Source of the DNA: Larix kaempferi
Lineage: Eukaryota; Streptophyta; Pinopsida; Pinales; Pinaceae
DNA length: 64,000 nucleotides
Assembly (NCBI GenBank): GCA_027924585.1
Contig: BSBM01000712.1
Span: forward strand, 1,746,001-1,810,000
Direction of reading: 5' to 3'
The notes under the pieces were generated by a model, which worked only from the letters and a program-made list of their open reading frames with translations, was not told where the DNA came from and did not search any database. The translations under genes and the position numbers were made by a program. Of this stretch, positions 33,835 through 44,905 are shown in pieces; position 1 is the stretch's first letter, and every line of letters starts with the position of its first letter.

Positions 33835-34644
33835 CTTCTATTCATTCTGTACCACTGTGCATGCTCAAGTGTGCACTAGTGTCATCCTCATGATCTCATA
33901 CACAAACATACATTCATTAGTATATTCTCAAAACATTCTAATTCTAAATAATCTTGAATATGTATAGTCATGATCATTAGTATTCAGGGTTTCAAGGAAG
34001 TCTTCTTTTACTCATGCATATTCTTGTTTGATCATAGTACTCTTCTGGTTAATTAAATCATCAAGATAAGAGACATAATATGCATAAACCCTTGATTACT
34101 AACTTTATGAATAAGCATAACCAATCATACCAAGTATACTTATATAAGGGATCCTAACACAAGGTAAGATTCTAACTTGACATAGGAAAACATACCTGGA
34201 TTAGTATGCCTGCTTAGTTATGTACAACATACCTAAACAATCTCTTCAATGATTTAGAGATCCTGAGCTAGAACCTACATGTCTCATAGGTTAAGCATAA
34301 TATAACAAAGCCATACATACCTCGTAAGTAGAACAAATATTATGGATGAGTCTTTGTCTTCATGTTGTCATGGTCATGGAATTTGATTTGTCTTTTGTGA
34401 TGTACCTGTATCTTGTTAGCAGACAACATCAACCTCACACAACACCATAATGCATTAGTACAATCATATAGCCCTAATCAATGAATGTCTTCGATCATTC
34501 ACATGCATTCATACTATTACTAGGGTGATAAGACAATTCTAACATTAATCAAGATTGTACTAATAAATAATATGAAGACAAACACATCATGAACTTAATC
34601 AAGAATCAGATTTCAAGACATACCTGAACCTCCTTAAGTCATAC
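33835..34644 (-). other. Intron-like segment A in C3
   Basis: An 810-base AT-rich segment that starts CAG/GTATGACTT right after a gag fragment and ends AAG before TTCAA. C2 has the counterpart at 62574-63355. It stands where C1 has the rest of gag, protease and integrase. Confidence 0.5.
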
Positions 34645-35867
34645 CTGTCGAGACTTCTTGTAGTCTTCTTATGTAAGGCCTTAGCCTCAACTCCCCTTCA
34701 AATTTGATCTGGAGCTTGATTAGGGTTTTCTAGAGAAACCCTAAAAATTCAATCTTTGACTTTCACACTTCTGAATGGATGGAAGGATGTGTCTTGCTAG
34801 CATACTTCAATTTTGAAATCTCCAAAATTTGACCCCTCAAAATTGCCTTCGAAACTTCTCGATCTTCTGGACAGGAACCCGAACTAGGGTTTGATGAAGC
34901 CCACCCTTCTATCCAATCAAGAGGTTCGATCCAAGGCTCTAAACTCTTATTTTTCCGAGGAGCTTCCAGCCGTGGTTTCCGATTCCAAAACTTCTAACTT
35001 TCTCCGAAACCCTAAATTCTGGAAGCCATGAATGAAGGTGCTCCAAAAATAATTCTGTTTTGACAGAAATATGTACCTAATTTTTTCTACTGTAACTCCG
35101 AACATTTCGCTCCACAGGGTCTGAAAACGTTTTCTGTGGTAACCTGACCTGTCATCTTTCCATCCCGATAGGTCTGACCTCAATTGGATTTTCTGAGAGA
35201 GAGTTATGCCAAGTGTCGCAACGTGACCTGTTTATGGGATAAAACAGGAGAGCGAACTTGTATGGCATGCCACGTGTCACTAGTTCAACTTAGGCCTCTG
35301 AAAACGTTTCCTGAGATAGTACAGTCTGTGTACTACTTGTCACATTTTACGAAGTTTCATTTGGAGCTTCCTATCCCAAGTTATGCCAATTGTCGCAACG
35401 TGACCTGTTTATGGGATAAAACAGGAGAGCGAACTTGTACGGTGTTCCACGTGTCACTGGTTCAACTTCGGCCTCTGAAAACGTTTCCTGAGATAGTACA
35501 GTCTGTGTACTACCTGTTTATTTTTACTAAATTTCATTTGGAGCTTCCTAGCCCAAGTTATGACCTTTTTGCCTAGGTCACCTGATTTTGACTGAGATCT
35601 GGAAGAGGCTGAAACCCTAACTTGTACTGATCATAACTTACAAAGTACAATGAATCGGAGGGTTCCCTTTGGACACAAGATACCTGGAGATGTTATATAC
35701 GACCTGTAAAGGTTTCAGATCCTGAACCTTTGCCAAAATGTATTTATGGTGAAAGTTCCACGATGACTGGTGTTTGCTATATAAAACCCTAACCTTCAAA
35801 TTGTCGTAAGTAAAGCAAGTGTCGTAAGTGCCATATATTGCCTTCCTTCAGGTTAGCTCTAATACCA
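34645..35867 (-). other. C3 leader, gag fragment and 177-bp duplication
   Basis: A short gag N-terminal fragment (ELRLRPYIRR-type pieces near 34690-34645) is followed upstream by noncoding leader. In the leader a 177-base unit is repeated (TTATGCC at 35204 and 35381), with degenerate third copies on each side. The primer site is at 35856-35867. No complete gag is present. Confidence 0.65.
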
Positions 35868-36471
35868 TGTTAATATTTAATATGCTAAGACAGAAAATAG
35901 CAGCATTGCATTCCATTTCACAATAATATCATATACAGGATCACTGAAGAAACAACAAGCATAGCATAAACACAAGAGACACAAATTTATCCTGGGAAAC
36001 CCTCATGGGGTAGAAAACCCAGTAAAGCTTCCTCAATATAGATGACTAGCAATATACAAAGATGTAACCCTGAGCATAAGCTCCTCCTTTTCCATAGCAG
36101 ACTTCTCCTCCACAAGTGTGCCACTCTCAAGTGAGTGATTGTGTGTAAAATGAGGAATACACCTCCTCTATTTATACACTACTTCAACTTGTCTTTTACA
36201 CAAATCATGTAGGCTCGTATTTAACCAATGGGTTAAATACCCCACTACAACTGACTGGGATGACCCCTCTAGAGTGGTCTAATAACCCTTTGACCCACAT
36301 AACATATATAGGGCCGACCCCCACTAGGGAAGTCTAATAACCCAAGTTACCACCTTCCGACGGAGGAATAAACATCTCCGGATATACAATAAGATCTTCA
36401 AGGAGGAATGAAACATCTTCAGAATAATAAAGTACAAATATAATATTCTTTGAAGTTACAATATCTCAACA
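35868..36471 (-). repeat. 5' LTR of C3
   Basis: A 604-bp partner of 29093-29696, with about 18 mismatches by eye, followed by the AGTGT target duplicate. Confidence 0.95.
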
Positions 36472-36476
36472 AGTGT

Positions 36477-36984
36477 TGGCCCAGGGGTCAAGGGTCTAGC
36501 ACTCGATCCCGCCCATTTTTCCAAACTAACTAGCCTTCAAGTTTACATATAAGTCGTTCCATATAGTGTTAAGAAACACTTGCAAGACTCTTGTCTAGGC
36601 GGGCTCTATGGAGTCATTGGCGGAGGTTGAGGTCATGGGTTCGATCCCCACGGACACCATAATTTTTGTAGAACAGTGTAAACAACTGCCAACAAGGTTA
36701 CCAAATGGCAATCCCTGATTGGTTCAATTAAATGCTGCCATGTCACCTTCTTGACCACGTGGCACCCTTCCATTAGTCCATTTTTTTACCTTTTTTACCC
36801 ACTTTTTTGTCTTTTTTAACTTTTTTGTTGCATTTTCAAAACTCAATAAGTTTCACCTCACGAGGTTGTTTCACACGAAATGAATGTTGCCGAAAATATC
36901 TTGAAGAGATCTATGTATCTGTAAGATTCTTTGAATATTTTGAATACTTTCATTTTGATCGATCTTGGAAATCCTCCTGGATCA
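36477..36984 (-). repeat. G1 5' LTR, outer part
   Basis: Continues 29092 after removal of C3 and matches 10467-10975. It carries the second copy of the tRNA-like A/B box pair (GGTTCGATCCC near 36640). Confidence 0.88.
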
Positions 36985-37620
36985 GATATCTCACACTATT
37001 TGAAAGTAACTTCTATCATTAAAGACTTTTCCCTTAAATACATTCTAACAAGACTTGAAAATGGAGAGCAAAAGTTTGAATTGTTTCATGGAACCCATAT
37101 AAACTTCAAAAAATATATAAATTTTGGTAGAGGTCACCAAATTGTACTCAACCCAAGCTACATGGATAATAGTCTACCTCCCCATTCGATAATTTTTCCA
37201 TTTCTTAATACCATGCACTAGAGTATATGGATCCTTATCATATGTTATATAGTTCAAGGCTATCCATGAAACAATTTAGAATGATAGCATATTGACTTAC
37301 CTCCTTGCTTCAAGACTACTATAATAACATATCCACTTGCATCCATCTCCACTTTAAAGGAATTTTGCAAACAAGTCAATGCAAGAACTAGTGCTTCACT
37401 AATCTTTCATTTCCTCTCTTCAAAATCCTTTTGTTGATTATTTCCCCATTTGAAGACATGGTGCTTGACTAAGCTTTCATCTCATCTCTTCAAAATCCTT
37501 TTGTTTAGTTTTTTCCCATTGGAAACTCTTGTTGCTCATTATTATCTCATGTAATGGTGCAACCACAACTAAAAAGGATGTTATAAACTTCCAAATTAGG
37601 TATTATGTTTCTCCCACAAA
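36985..37620 (-). pseudogene. Ty3/gypsy RT-RNase H relic
   Basis: From about 37600 downward on the minus strand: VVVAPLHEIIMSNKSFQWEK (RT thumb), KQKDFEEM, then FKVEMDASGYVIIVVLKQGG (RNase H first strand with Asp), ICYHSKLFHG and a QTIIH block. A stretch of about 63 bases around QKDFEE is tandemly duplicated at 37400-37520. Many stops are present. It is probably the same old minus-strand element as 1-440, split by G1. Confidence 0.6.
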
Positions 37621-39902
37621 GTTTTTAAATATAGTAGCATTAGTAGGAGTTGACCACTTGATTATGGTCTTCCATCTTTTTATGAACAATATTGAGATTC
37701 CCTCCACCAATCACATACCCCAACTACACCATAGATTGTTGGAAAATATCTAATTTCTTAAGGTTTTCCAATAGTTAATTCTTTATTACTAAGCCTCTAA
37801 TACTTGCAGCACCTATAGGTACGACCTTCCTAGGTAAATCTAAAAATCACTATATCATCCAACTACACTATTACAAATGAATCTAGAAGGTGTTTCAATA
37901 AACCATTCTTCAAACACATAAATATAGCAGCTTCATGCAATAGCCAAACAACCTCCCTCTAGATATGATACCAAATTAAAATTCATACACATACAAGTAG
38001 ACAATCAAGCTTCAATGGGCTTCATATACAAGTGAGATAGTGTTCACACCAATCTATTTCATTACTTGCAAATTCATTACATATATAGCAAGCCATTAGC
38101 TTCAATAGATTTCGATAGAATTGGATTTGAAACCACTCAAAGATGAAAATAACATACACATGAAAAATCTATTCTAACAACTCTCTAACTATGGCATTTC
38201 GCCATTATTCTCCAACACCCCCTTCCTTACTTATTCACAGTGTACTATTTAGATTTTATACTTTAACCATAAACATTTGTCTTTACTAACATCAGCTCAT
38301 AAATTAATCCATAAGCTTGTTACATAAAAATCCAACAAAATAATATTTAATAATATGTCACCAATAATGTGTACATTTCTACCCATCTTGTCTTTAGAAA
38401 CCAAATTGTTTCCCTTCATCAAACCAATTTTCCACGTGATAGTACAATTATGTACTTGTTTTATTTCTTCCATCTTCACATATTTATTTACCTTGATTGA
38501 CCATTTTCTCCACGTGACAATACATGTAATTATGCATTCTTTTCCTTTCTTCCATCTTCAAAGATTGATTTACGATCAGGTATGTAAGTCATAGTCTGCG
38601 TGTCGCTTCGGATATTTACTAATACTCCCAATCGTGGTGATCTCCCTCTTATTAGCATGTCGGATGAGACATTGTCACCATCTATCGTCATCGACTTTTT
38701 ACATTGCTACTTCTGTTTCCAAAGAAATCTCGGTTTATCACTTTCTTTTTGGATTTATTTTCTTGTGATCGACATTAGATTTATAATATCTCTAGGTTAT
38801 AAATGAGCTTATAAGATCATATTCGCAACAGGGTCAATAGCTAACACAACAAGTGGAGAAATGGGTGGATTAGTAGGTTGAGTCATAGTTTGTGTAGTAA
38901 GTGGACCAATACATGGATTAGTGGGTGGAGTAGTAGATAACTTAATAGGAGAAGTTGGTGGCACAAATGAAGGAAGAGGTGGATGAGTATTTTTTAACAT
39001 TTCAACATTAGATGATGTAGATGGATTAACACTTTTCGTAACTCAGTGTTTTTTATTCATTTTCCTCTACAATGCCTTACAAATAAATATTGATAATATG
39101 ATCATGCAATAAGGTCATATCTCAGGGAAGGCCCATAAAGATCCTTGCAAGCTTAGGATCCTACCTAAGCACTCCAAGTGGCACTTAGTGGAATTTGTAA
39201 CTTGTCATCAAAATAAACATCTAATGAATGAACTAGCAAAGATATCAAAGATCTAATCACATTAGGAGCATCCTAAATCTCCTCCCCCAAGCCAACTCAT
39301 CGACCTATAAAATATCTGATTTAGTTTGGGAGGAATCTCGGTGCGGTGTGGAGAATGAAGAAGGGGGTGAGAGTGGCTACTGGTGAAGAGGTATGCAGGG
39401 AGGTCGTGGGGCATGCAGAGGTAGCGTGTGGGATAGGAAGGATTGGTGTGGATGTGGGGGAGAAGGGATGGTGAGTGGATATGGGAAGGAGCACAAGGAC
39501 TCGCAGGGCTTGGTGGGGAGGAAGGCGTTGTAGAAGGATGTGGGGGGAGTGGATTGAACCAGATCACTGAGTTAGCTCCTAAAATGTAGGGAACTGACTC
39601 TAGATGTCCTAAAATCATGCATGCATGGTGCATCAAGTGGATAATGAGGCCTATATGACATATGCACACCACTAGGGGGGAAATGACATCATCCAATACT
39701 AGGAAAAGACTAATAAAACTAAGGTGGACAAGGTTGGAGTATTAATTATCGTAACAGATAGATGTATCGTATGATAATCATGATGCCAATATCAATTGTA
39801 AAGAAGATGATGATCCCATAGACTGTAATAATAAAGCTCCAAATACTAATGAATACAAAGTTGGTGTCAATGAAAATTATGACAGAATTGAAGTTGTAGA
39901 AG
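37621..39902. other. Noncoding stretch, largely unrecognised
   Basis: No known domain seen. A possible short LTR-like piece lies at about 37963-38218 (TGATACCAAATT to TCTCCAACA followed by a C/T-rich tract), but it has no partner. Two Pro/Ser-rich minus-strand open stretches (38809-39000, 39262-39696) look like chance frames. A stretch of about 46 codons at 39762-39902 reads open towards the solo LTR (KEDDDPIDCNNK). Confidence 0.4.
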
Positions 39903-40442
39903 TGTTAAGTTTTAATTAAATTCACAACAAGAGCATAAATAGGATCACTGAAAGAAACACAATCACAATATAGACATAGATTTATCCTCGGAAACCCTCA
40001 TGGGGTAGAAAACCCAACAAAACTTCCTCAATATAGATGATCAAAAAGTACAAAGAGAAGATCCCCAAACAAGTGATCCTTCTCCTTCGTAGATATCTCT
40101 CTCTCTCTCCTATGCGCAATACACAAGTGAGTGTGTGTCCAAATGAGGAGCACAACACTTCTATTTATACTTTATCTTTCACTTGACTTTTTCCCTAACT
40201 AGGTCGCCCCCTAACAACTTAACCTAATGCTGACTAGGCCGACTTCTCTAGGGGACTTAAACACCCGATTACAATTCACTCAAAGGGGATCTATTGCCCC
40301 AACTTACAAGGGAGGATTTACCTCAATGACTTTACATAATCAAATACAATAATGACATCTCGGCGGAGATATAAAACATCTCCGAATAAATTACAACAAT
40401 AAAATACAATAGAATATTCTTCGAAGTTACAATATTTCAACA
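39903..40442 (-). repeat. Solo copia LTR
   Basis: A 540-bp LTR, TGTTAAGTTTT to TTTCAACA, flanked by perfect target duplicates AGAAG (39898-39902 and 40443-40447). No internal sequence is present. It shares with the C3 and C1 LTRs the block CCTCATGGGGTAGAAAACCC, the TATA box (40161-40169) and the end CGAAGTTACAATATTTCAACA. Recombination between two LTRs of a former element is the usual origin. Confidence 0.93.
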
Positions 40443-40840
40443 AGAAGGATACAATGATGAAAATAAAATCCCAACCATGTTTTAAGATCCACTGCTCAAC
40501 ACTAAAGAAACTAGATGTTAGATAGAAAACAGTGTCATTACAAAGCATGCAAAAATATCGGATATCAACTTGCCAATGCAAGTCCTTCATGAAAACATCA
40601 TATTGGAAGCTCAGAAGAATAATCCCTATAATCATTATGTTTTTATCTACAGAATCACATGCATGAAGAGATTTGAATGGAAATGTGACTGAATGTTTCA
40701 AGAACTACTAAATCGTGATTTTGTCATCTGAAACAAATCACTAAAGAAGGGTTTCTTGTCATCAAGCTTGGAAGCCTCTCTAATGTCACAATTCATTAAG
40801 CAGAATCCAAGATTCGTGGACAAATATTTTCAAGGAAGGA
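40443..40840. other. Relic before the G7 LTR
   Basis: Mostly unrecognised. The last about 40 bases (GATTCGTGGACAAATATT onward) resemble the end of the G7 chromodomain region at 44875-44910, just before the same TGACTTGTAAT LTR start. A 3' internal end therefore stands before this LTR too. Confidence 0.45.
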
Positions 40841-41023
40841 TGACTTGTAATAAACCTAATTGGTTATTTCTATTATTAGCTTATTAGCTTATTAATTATT
40901 ACTAGTATTAGGTTAAGGGTTATTGGCCATCTCGAAGAGATGTCAAACTTTCGCATTTATGCATATATATTCAATGTAATTTCTCTATTGTAAAGCATTA
41001 TAAAAATATAAAACAATCATATA

Positions 41024-41074
<51 letters not shown>

Positions 41075-41114
41075 ATATTTTCTATGTATCTATATATTTG
41101 CAAGGATCATTGCA
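40841..41114 (+). repeat. G7 5' LTR (probable)
   Basis: Starts TGACTTGTAA, the same start as at 44910 after the chromodomain ORF. It ends near ATTGCA (41114), two bases before a primer-like TGGTATTAGATCC (41117). Length would be about 274 bp. It includes a (GT)n microsatellite at about 41031-41060. The proposed 3' LTR from 44910 matches only over its first bases, so the pair is weak. Confidence 0.45.
41027..41078. repeat. GT/ATGT microsatellite
   Basis: TATGTGTGTGTG about 16 units, then ATGTATGTATGTATATAT. The Cys/Val-rich open frames over it are artefacts of the dinucleotide repeat. Confidence 0.95.
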
Positions 41115-41730
41115 ATTGGTATTAGATCCTCCGTGCCTTCTGTTGTTTGTGTTCACTCCCCTCCTTCCCTTCGTCTCCCTCCATCTCCCTTCACACACAA
41201 TCCTCCTTTTTTGCACACCATCATTCTACCTCCTCTCCACTTGTTGCACTCGCTCTCCCTCCCACACCCTCATGCTCACCTTCGGTCTCCTCCATCACAG
41301 TCTGTGCCACCATATCCCATATCCCTCCACTTCAAATCCATCCCTTCGTTCCATTTCTAATTTAGGGATTAAAATCCTCATATCCTCCATTATGCAAATA
41401 TATATATATATTAAAAATAATAATAATAATATTATTATTATTAACTATTATTTTAGTATTAATATTTTTAAACCCTTCTAAAACTATTAAAGCTTTATAA
41501 TAATATAATTATCATTTTTAATAATAAATTATTATTTTCATAGCCCACGGGACATAGAATAGATGGTGAATGGGTGTACTATCAAGGCACTCCTTCCGTA
41601 AGGTCACTAGTTCAAAACTTTGTGGGTACAAGCCTTACAAAAATAAATAATTATTATAATTAATATTTTTAATAGTTGGTATTATTATTATCCCATAAAC
41701 TCTCAATGGTCTTGTTAAATTCTTTTCATC

Positions 41731-42590
41731 ATGAATACAAGAAACATGAAGAGGAACCTTCTCGAAGATAAGGAGGTAGAAAAAAGGGTTGAAGATGAGA
41801 TGGCTTAGAGAATTACGAAGATTATGCAAGGGGTATTACTAGGTTTATTGCAAGACATCGAAAATAAAAGAGACGAAGACATGCATACAATGAAGTTTGA
41901 AATCAATCCATGGAAAAGCAATAGCAAAGGAACGAGTTACTCATCCTCACAACCAAATATAGATTCATATTACAATGTCATACACAAAGTAAAAATCAAC
42001 ATACCCAAGTTTGATGGCGAAGACAATCATAATGTCACACGATGGATCAATAAAATTGAGAAATATTTTGTGATGCATAAAATTTATGATGACAACGAAA
42101 AAATAAAGATTGTGGCAATGTACCTAGACAAATTAGCATGCGATTGGTTCTTGTGGTGGGATTCACAAATGGGATGATTGGTGCGAGACTGGGACACCTT
42201 CAAGAAAAAAAAAAATTAAATGGTTTCAAGATATAGAAGAGGACAAAATCTACACCAAACTCACTCATTTACAACAAAATGGGACAGTGGTCGAGTATTT
42301 TAACAATATTCTGGTGTTGGATACTCACGTCAATAACGTAACTGACAAGCCCCTTCTCCAAATTTCCATTGGGGAGTTGAAACCAAGTATCCAAAACAAG
42401 ATTAAATTACTGTAGGTGAAGGATGTTGAACAAGCATGCCAAAAAGAGAAACCGATTGAAGAGGAACAAAAATCACATCAACCGCTTACTTATATACTGC
42501 ACCAGTTAAGAACAAATACAAAGAAGTACAAGAATCCATGGCGTAGGTGCAATGCTCCAAATTGGTGCCCTGGGCATAAATGTAAAAGCT
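41731..42590 (+). pseudogene. gag: G7 gag
   Basis: Ty3/gypsy Gag. ATG at 41731 (MNTRNMKRNLLEDKEVEKRV), an in-frame TAG after about 26 codons, then an open frame to 42177: INIPKFDGEDNHNVTRWINK, EKYFVMHKIYDDNEKIKIVA and ACDWFLWWDSQMG, the capsid core. Frameshifts follow. Near 42550 a CNAPNWCPGHKCKS-like piece is the broken zinc knuckle (family WxPGHKCK). The A run at 42608-42620 lies just after. Confidence 0.8.
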
Positions 42591-42639
42591 AAAATTTATT
42601 TCTATGTGAAAAAAAAAAAAATATGATAATGATGAAGAG

Positions 42640-43300
42640 GCCGGCGACATACCTTATTCAGACTCAGAAATAGATGATGTTGAATCCAACATAGAGGAAG
42701 CTAACATCACTCCAACACTCTCAGTGGCTACGATGACAGGTATCTCGCAACCCCAACTCTCAAAATGTTTGGATACATCAAAAACACTAAAGTGACGGTG
42801 TTGGTTGACACTGGAAGTACACACAATTTTATAGACTCCAGAATAGAAAAAAAGTAAATATATTCATCTATCCTACTTCCAATTTCCAAGTATCAATACG
42901 AGGGAACAAGACAACCTTTTGTGACAGAAAATTCCATAAGGTAGAGCTATATATAAAGGACTACAAATTAAAATCACCAATGTATGCTATGGCGATTGGA
43001 GGGATCGACATTGTATTAGGGCTAGTGGTTGGAAATACTCAGTACAGTAGGATTAAATTTACAAGAACAGTTTATAAGATCCTATGAAAATGGGAGAAAG
43101 TACAAGCTTTATGGTTTCAACTATCCCCATCCCCAAATTGCCTCATCCAATAAGATGGAAGAAATAATCGAAAAGGAAGCTCAATATTTCTTGTTACATT
43201 TCTATGCTATGGAAGGGATAGTCGATGAAAATAAAATGTTGATCCAAGGAAATCATAACAACTTATGGGGGAACAACCTGAAGTATTTTCTAACCTAGAA
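42640..43300 (+). pseudogene. pol: G7 protease and its joint to RNase H
   Basis: An aspartic protease with VLVDTGSTHNFIDSRI near 42795-42840 (catalytic Asp kept), then a shifted frame through VVGNTQYSR and ILSTVGLNLQEQFIRSYENG (43029 onward). The whole RT and most of RNase H that should follow are missing. From about 43340 the sequence is already in the tail of RNase H. Confidence 0.75.
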
Positions 43301-43339
43301 AAATATCTCTCCAGAACAACAAAGATAGGTGAGCAAAAT

Positions 43340-44905
43340 CTAGGTTTTTGATTTTGACATTTTGTATAAAAAGGGTAAGGAAAATGTGGTTGCAGATAGC
43401 TTATCAAGGAAGCATGAAGGTGAGGCCTCACTATGTGCCATTTCCATAGTTTTTCCTGAGTGGGTTTCATAATTCCAAACTGAGTATGTGAAAGACCCAG
43501 AGACAAGGAAGCTAATTGAAGAAGTTGAAAGAAACAAGGAAACAAATTGCAAATACTCATTGGAAAAATACATACTATGGTACAAACAAAGGATATATTT
43601 ACCCAATTTATCAAAATCCCAAACTCAAGTCTTAAAAGAAAACCATGATTCTCCTACAGTCGACCATGTTGGGTTCTTTAAAACATACCACAATATCCAT
43701 CAGTCCTTCTTTTGGAAGGGAATGAATACCAATATCCAGAAATATGTGGATGAATGTGATACTTGTCAAAGGCAGAAGTTTGAAACAATGGATCCTCCCA
43801 AGCTTCTCCAACCCCTTCATATCCCAGCCCAAAAATGGTCTGATATATCCATGGATTTTATCACCGGTATTCCTACGTCATAATGAAAGGATAGCATATT
43901 CGTAGTCATTGACCGATTAACAAAATATGCTCACTTCATTAGTATTTCATCAAAAGCAAAAGCCATCCAAGTCACAGATAGTTATGTAAAGAATATATTT
44001 AAGCTTCGCAAGTTTCCCAAAGTTATTGTTAGTGGCAAGGACCCTAAATTTACCAGCAACTTTTGGAAAGAATTGTTCCACCAAGTTGGGACTTCATTAA
44101 CTATGATTACCTCTTACCATCCCCAAACAGATGCAAAGACTAAAGTCGTAAATAAATATCTTAAAGGATAATTTAGGAATTTTTTGAAATACAACAAGAC
44201 TTTATGGGTACATTGGCTACACCTTGTATAATGGTGGTACAATAGTATGTATCATACAACGACATAAATGTCCCCTTTTGAATCCTTATATGGGTATCTA
44301 CCTCCTACAACAAAGGAATATGTTATCAACAATTTCAAAGTTCAAATAGTTAAAGATTATCTAGTGACATCCGACGAGGTCATCTATATTATGAAGAACC
44401 ATCTTGAACAAGCAAGAAACTGCATGAAGCAACAAGCAAACTCAAGAAGAAATGATTGAGAATTTGAAGTGGGTGATTGGGTGCTTGTTCATCTCCAACC
44501 ATACAAACAAACTTTATTTACAAATTCCAAAAATCATAAACTTGTTCTGAAGTTTTATGGTCCATGTCAAGTATTGAAGCGATTAGGACAAGTGGCTTAT
44601 GCTTTGGACATACCAGACAAAGGTAAAATACATGAAGTTTTCTATGTGTCCTGCTTAAATAAGAAATTGGGTCCAACTACTCACATACAAACAGAGTTTC
44701 CTATGTTAGATTATGAAGGGAAATTGGTGCTAGAACCTAAATGCATTTTAGAAATTAAAACCATGACACTTCATTCCAAATCAGTCAATTAATACCTTGC
44801 CAAGTGGAAAAACTTACCAAATGATGAAGCTACTTGGGAGAATGAATATTTTTGTTCATGTCACTTATCCTTACCAATACTTCGTGGACGAATTATCTCA
44901 AAGAG
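43340..44905 (+). pseudogene. pol: G7 RNase H tail, integrase and chromodomain
   Basis: Starts FDILYKKGKENVVADSLSRK (end of RNase H). The integrase zinc finger has VDHVGFFKTYHNIHQSFFW and CDTCQRQK. Core strands are WSDISMDFITGIP (Asp kept), VSGKDPKFTSNFW (family SDRD; catalytic Asp changed to Gly) and AKTKVVNKYL (family TEVVN; Glu changed to Lys), so the enzyme is dead. GDWVLVHLQPYKQ and FYGPCQVLKRLGQVAYALDI form the C-terminal part. YLAKWKNLPNDEATWENE near 44793-44850 is a chromodomain. This makes it a chromovirus. Stops occur at 43882, 44170, 44230, 44265, 44458 and 44790. Confidence 0.87.

Larger units (their letters stand above)
29093..36471 (-). mobile_element. Ty1/copia element C3 nested in the G1 LTR
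   Basis: The LTRs at 29093-29696 and 35868-36471 are both 604 bp, start TGTTAATATT and end TCTCAACA in plus orientation. The target duplicates AGTGT are perfect (29088-29092 and 36472-36476). The primer site at 35856-35867 (TGGTATTAGAGC, one change) and purine tract AAGGAGGAG (29697-29705) set the minus orientation. LTRs differ at about 18 positions by eye (about 97%). Inside are a long leader, a gag fragment, two intron-like segments, a scrambled RT/RNase H relic and 2.4 kb of tandem arrays. Protease and integrase are absent. Confidence 0.95.
9566..36984 (-). mobile_element. Ty3/gypsy element G1, interrupted by other elements
   Basis: The two LTRs start TGATC and end CTGGATCA: 9566-10975 (1410 bp) and 28192-36984 (1409 bp once C3 and its target duplicate are removed). 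The flanking pentamers AATAT (9561-9565) and GATAT (36985-36989) match at four of five bases. In minus orientation the order is 5' LTR, primer site TGGTATCAGAGC (28176-28187), gag, protease, then a break at about 26600 filled with G2/G3, then integrase (about 12186-11050), purine tract and 3' LTR. RT and RNase H of G1 are not present, so the G2/G3 arrival came with loss of about 2 kb or more. LTR divergence over the first 390 bases is about 11% by eye. Confidence 0.88.

Noticed and set aside
35184-35576. 130-codon plus-strand frame
   Set aside because: It spans the 177-bp duplicated leader unit of C3, antisense to the element, with no domain.
37963-38218. Short LTR (TGATACC to CCAACA)
   Set aside because: No partner LTR, no target duplicates and no clear primer site; reported only as a possibility.
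39262-39696. 144-codon Pro/Ser-rich minus-strand frame
   Set aside because: Low-complexity composition, no start context or homologue recognised; probably chance.
41029-41481. Cys/Val-rich plus-strand frames
   Set aside because: They come from the GT microsatellite and a C/T-rich stretch after it.
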